NCBI GenBank assembly: GCA_002293065.1
Contig: DBCN01000002.1
Coordinates: 28,861-35,769, forward strand
Origin: Opitutia bacterium UBA957
GTDB taxonomy: Bacteria > Verrucomicrobiota > Verrucomicrobiia > Opitutales > UBA953
Direction of reading: 5' to 3'
Length of the DNA: 6,909 nt
Made by a program: the position numbers and the translations under genes. The notes under the pieces are model-generated. The model saw only the letters and a program-made list of their open reading frames with translations. It did no database searches and had not been told where the DNA came from. Each line of letters opens with the position of its first letter. Position 1 is the stretch's first letter. This document shows positions 6,391-6,909 of this stretch, one piece after another.

Positions 6391-6448
6391 GGTTGCGAGA
6401 TTGAGGGCTGAAAGGGGGTGAAAAGGGAGATCTAAGGGGAAGCGGGAA
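6391..6448 (-). promoter_or_regulatory. Pyrimidine-rich leader of leuD
   Basis: This is the 58-nt gap between the stop of the unknown gene and the leuD start. Forty-six of 58 bases are C or T on the coding strand, and there is no GGAG-like match near the ATG. By inference it could serve as an unstructured ribosome landing site, for example for ribosomal protein S1. No hairpin or terminator was seen here, so leuD is probably read through from leuC. Confidence 0.35.
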
Positions 6449-6733
6449 TTAGGCGGCGCGAGGAACAATGCAGACGGGCATGGCGAGGGCCGAGGCCAAG
6501 GAAGCTAAACGCTCTTGGACAACGGAAGCCGCCACGGCTTCATCGGCGAAGAGGACCGCATGACCAGCCACGACCCAAGGGAGGGTCACGGTACAGACGG
6601 GCTTGCCGTCATAATGGGCGTCGACGGTGACGTCCTGCTGCCACGCCAAGCCCTCCGATGCACAGGCCGCCGGCACGGCATCGCCTTGGGCGACACGTGC
6701 GAGCACGCGCTGAACTGCGGAGGCGGCGGACAT
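6449..6733 (-). CDS. Small protein of unknown function between leuC and leuD
   Basis: The 94-residue product is not recognised. It starts at an ATG that overlaps the leuC TGA by one base (TGATG), a layout typical of translational coupling. It stops 58 nt before leuD, so it sits inside the leucine operon. Third codon positions are mostly G or C, as in neighbouring genes, which supports real coding. The protein is alanine/valine rich and has three cysteines (24, 47, 88). A likely helical N-terminus (about 1-20) is followed by a beta-like middle (about 32-60, VTVDAHYDGKPVCTVTLPW), a helix (about 66-84, VAASVVQERLASLASAL) and a final strand PVCIVP. It has no signal peptide and no clear membrane helix, so it is probably a small cytoplasmic alpha/beta domain. 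A weak AAGG lies 4 nt before the ATG. A role with isopropylmalate dehydratase is suggested only by position. Confidence 0.72.
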   Translation of the reverse strand: MSAASAVQRVLARVAQGDAVPAACASEGLAWQQDVTVDAHYDGKPVCTVTLPWVVAGHAVLFADEAVAASVVQERLASLASALAMPVCIVPRAA

Positions 6734-6909
6734 CAGACCTTGAAGACTTCGCGGGCGTCGGTGACTTGACCGGTGATGGCGGCGGCGGCGACCATGAGTG
6801 GGCTCATGAGGACCGTGCGACCCGTCTGGGAGCCTTGCCGGCCCTTGAAGTTGCGGTTCGAGGAGCTCGCGCAGAGCTGGTCGCCGACGAGCTTGTCGGG
6901 GTTCATCGC
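6733..6909 (-). CDS. leuC: 3-isopropylmalate dehydratase large subunit, C-terminal end
   Basis: LeuC is the iron-sulfur large subunit of isopropylmalate isomerase and the partner of LeuD. Only the last 58 codons are in the window; the rest lies beyond its right edge on the minus strand. They show the conserved C-terminal signature AMNPDKL, then CASSSNRNFKGRQG, followed by GRTVLMSPLMVAAAAITG and a short tail ending in REVFKV before TGA. The SNRNF-x-GRQG stretch is typical of the active-site region shared by aconitase-family large subunits. The cluster-binding cysteines lie upstream and cannot be checked. The stop codon overlaps the start of the small unknown gene by one base, which places leuC, the unknown gene and leuD in one operon. 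Confidence 0.95.
   Translation of the reverse strand, partial: AMNPDKLVGDQLCASSSNRNFKGRQGSQTGRTVLMSPLMVAAAAITGQVTDAREVFKV

Noticed and set aside
6391..6468. Earlier in-frame ATG for leuD at 6468
   Set aside because: It would add 26 residues unlike LeuD and overlap the unknown gene. The family-like N-terminus begins at the ATG ending at 6390.
6515..6769. Plus-strand open frame of 84 codons opposite the small gene between leuC and leuD
   Set aside because: It runs across the leuC end in antisense. The minus-strand frame has the TGATG junction with leuC and operon context.
1..6909. Mobile elements, CRISPR arrays, tRNA genes, riboswitches or defence genes
   Set aside because: No transposase or integrase motifs, regularly spaced repeats, tRNA-like folds or known leader structures were seen; intergenic gaps are under 90 nt.

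Overview
The window looks like ordinary chromosome from a GC-rich bacterium, most plausibly of the Verrucomicrobia (Opitutae-like). This placement is an inference. It rests on the protein flavour (RRF with HTGKASP, LeuD with DDIDTDRIIPARFL), the strong G/C preference at third codon positions, the secreted orphan proteins, and start codons that almost all lack a Shine-Dalgarno sequence. No phage, insertion sequence, CRISPR array, tRNA or rRNA was seen.

Layout. (1) Positions 1-3080, plus strand: the 3' end of pyrH (UMP kinase), then frr (ribosome recycling factor), sucC and sucD (succinyl-CoA synthetase beta and alpha). Gaps are 19-34 nt and there is no internal terminator, so this looks like one transcription unit closed by a strong hairpin terminator at 3104-3128. 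It joins pyrimidine nucleotide supply, ribosome recycling and a TCA-cycle step. (2) 3166-3849, plus strand: two small membrane proteins, one GYF_2-TM2 fusion and one TM2-only protein. They end in nearly the same sequence and are followed by a second terminator. (3) 3985-5719, plus strand: two exported proteins whose genes lie 4 nt apart. The first is an unrecognised secreted protein with weak DUF3472-like motifs; the second is a putative HExxH zinc metallopeptidase. (4) 5726-5748: a symmetric terminator between converging genes. (5) 5770-6909, minus strand: a leucine-biosynthesis unit read as leuC (3' end), a 94-residue protein of unknown function, and leuD. The unknown gene starts inside the leuC stop codon (TGATG), which suggests translational coupling.

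Most of the window is conserved housekeeping. The parts most likely to be undescribed are the small ORF between leuC and leuD, the secreted protein/metallopeptidase pair, and the near-absence of Shine-Dalgarno sequences with frequent pyrimidine-rich leaders. I did not see evidence of a defence system or other dramatic new system.
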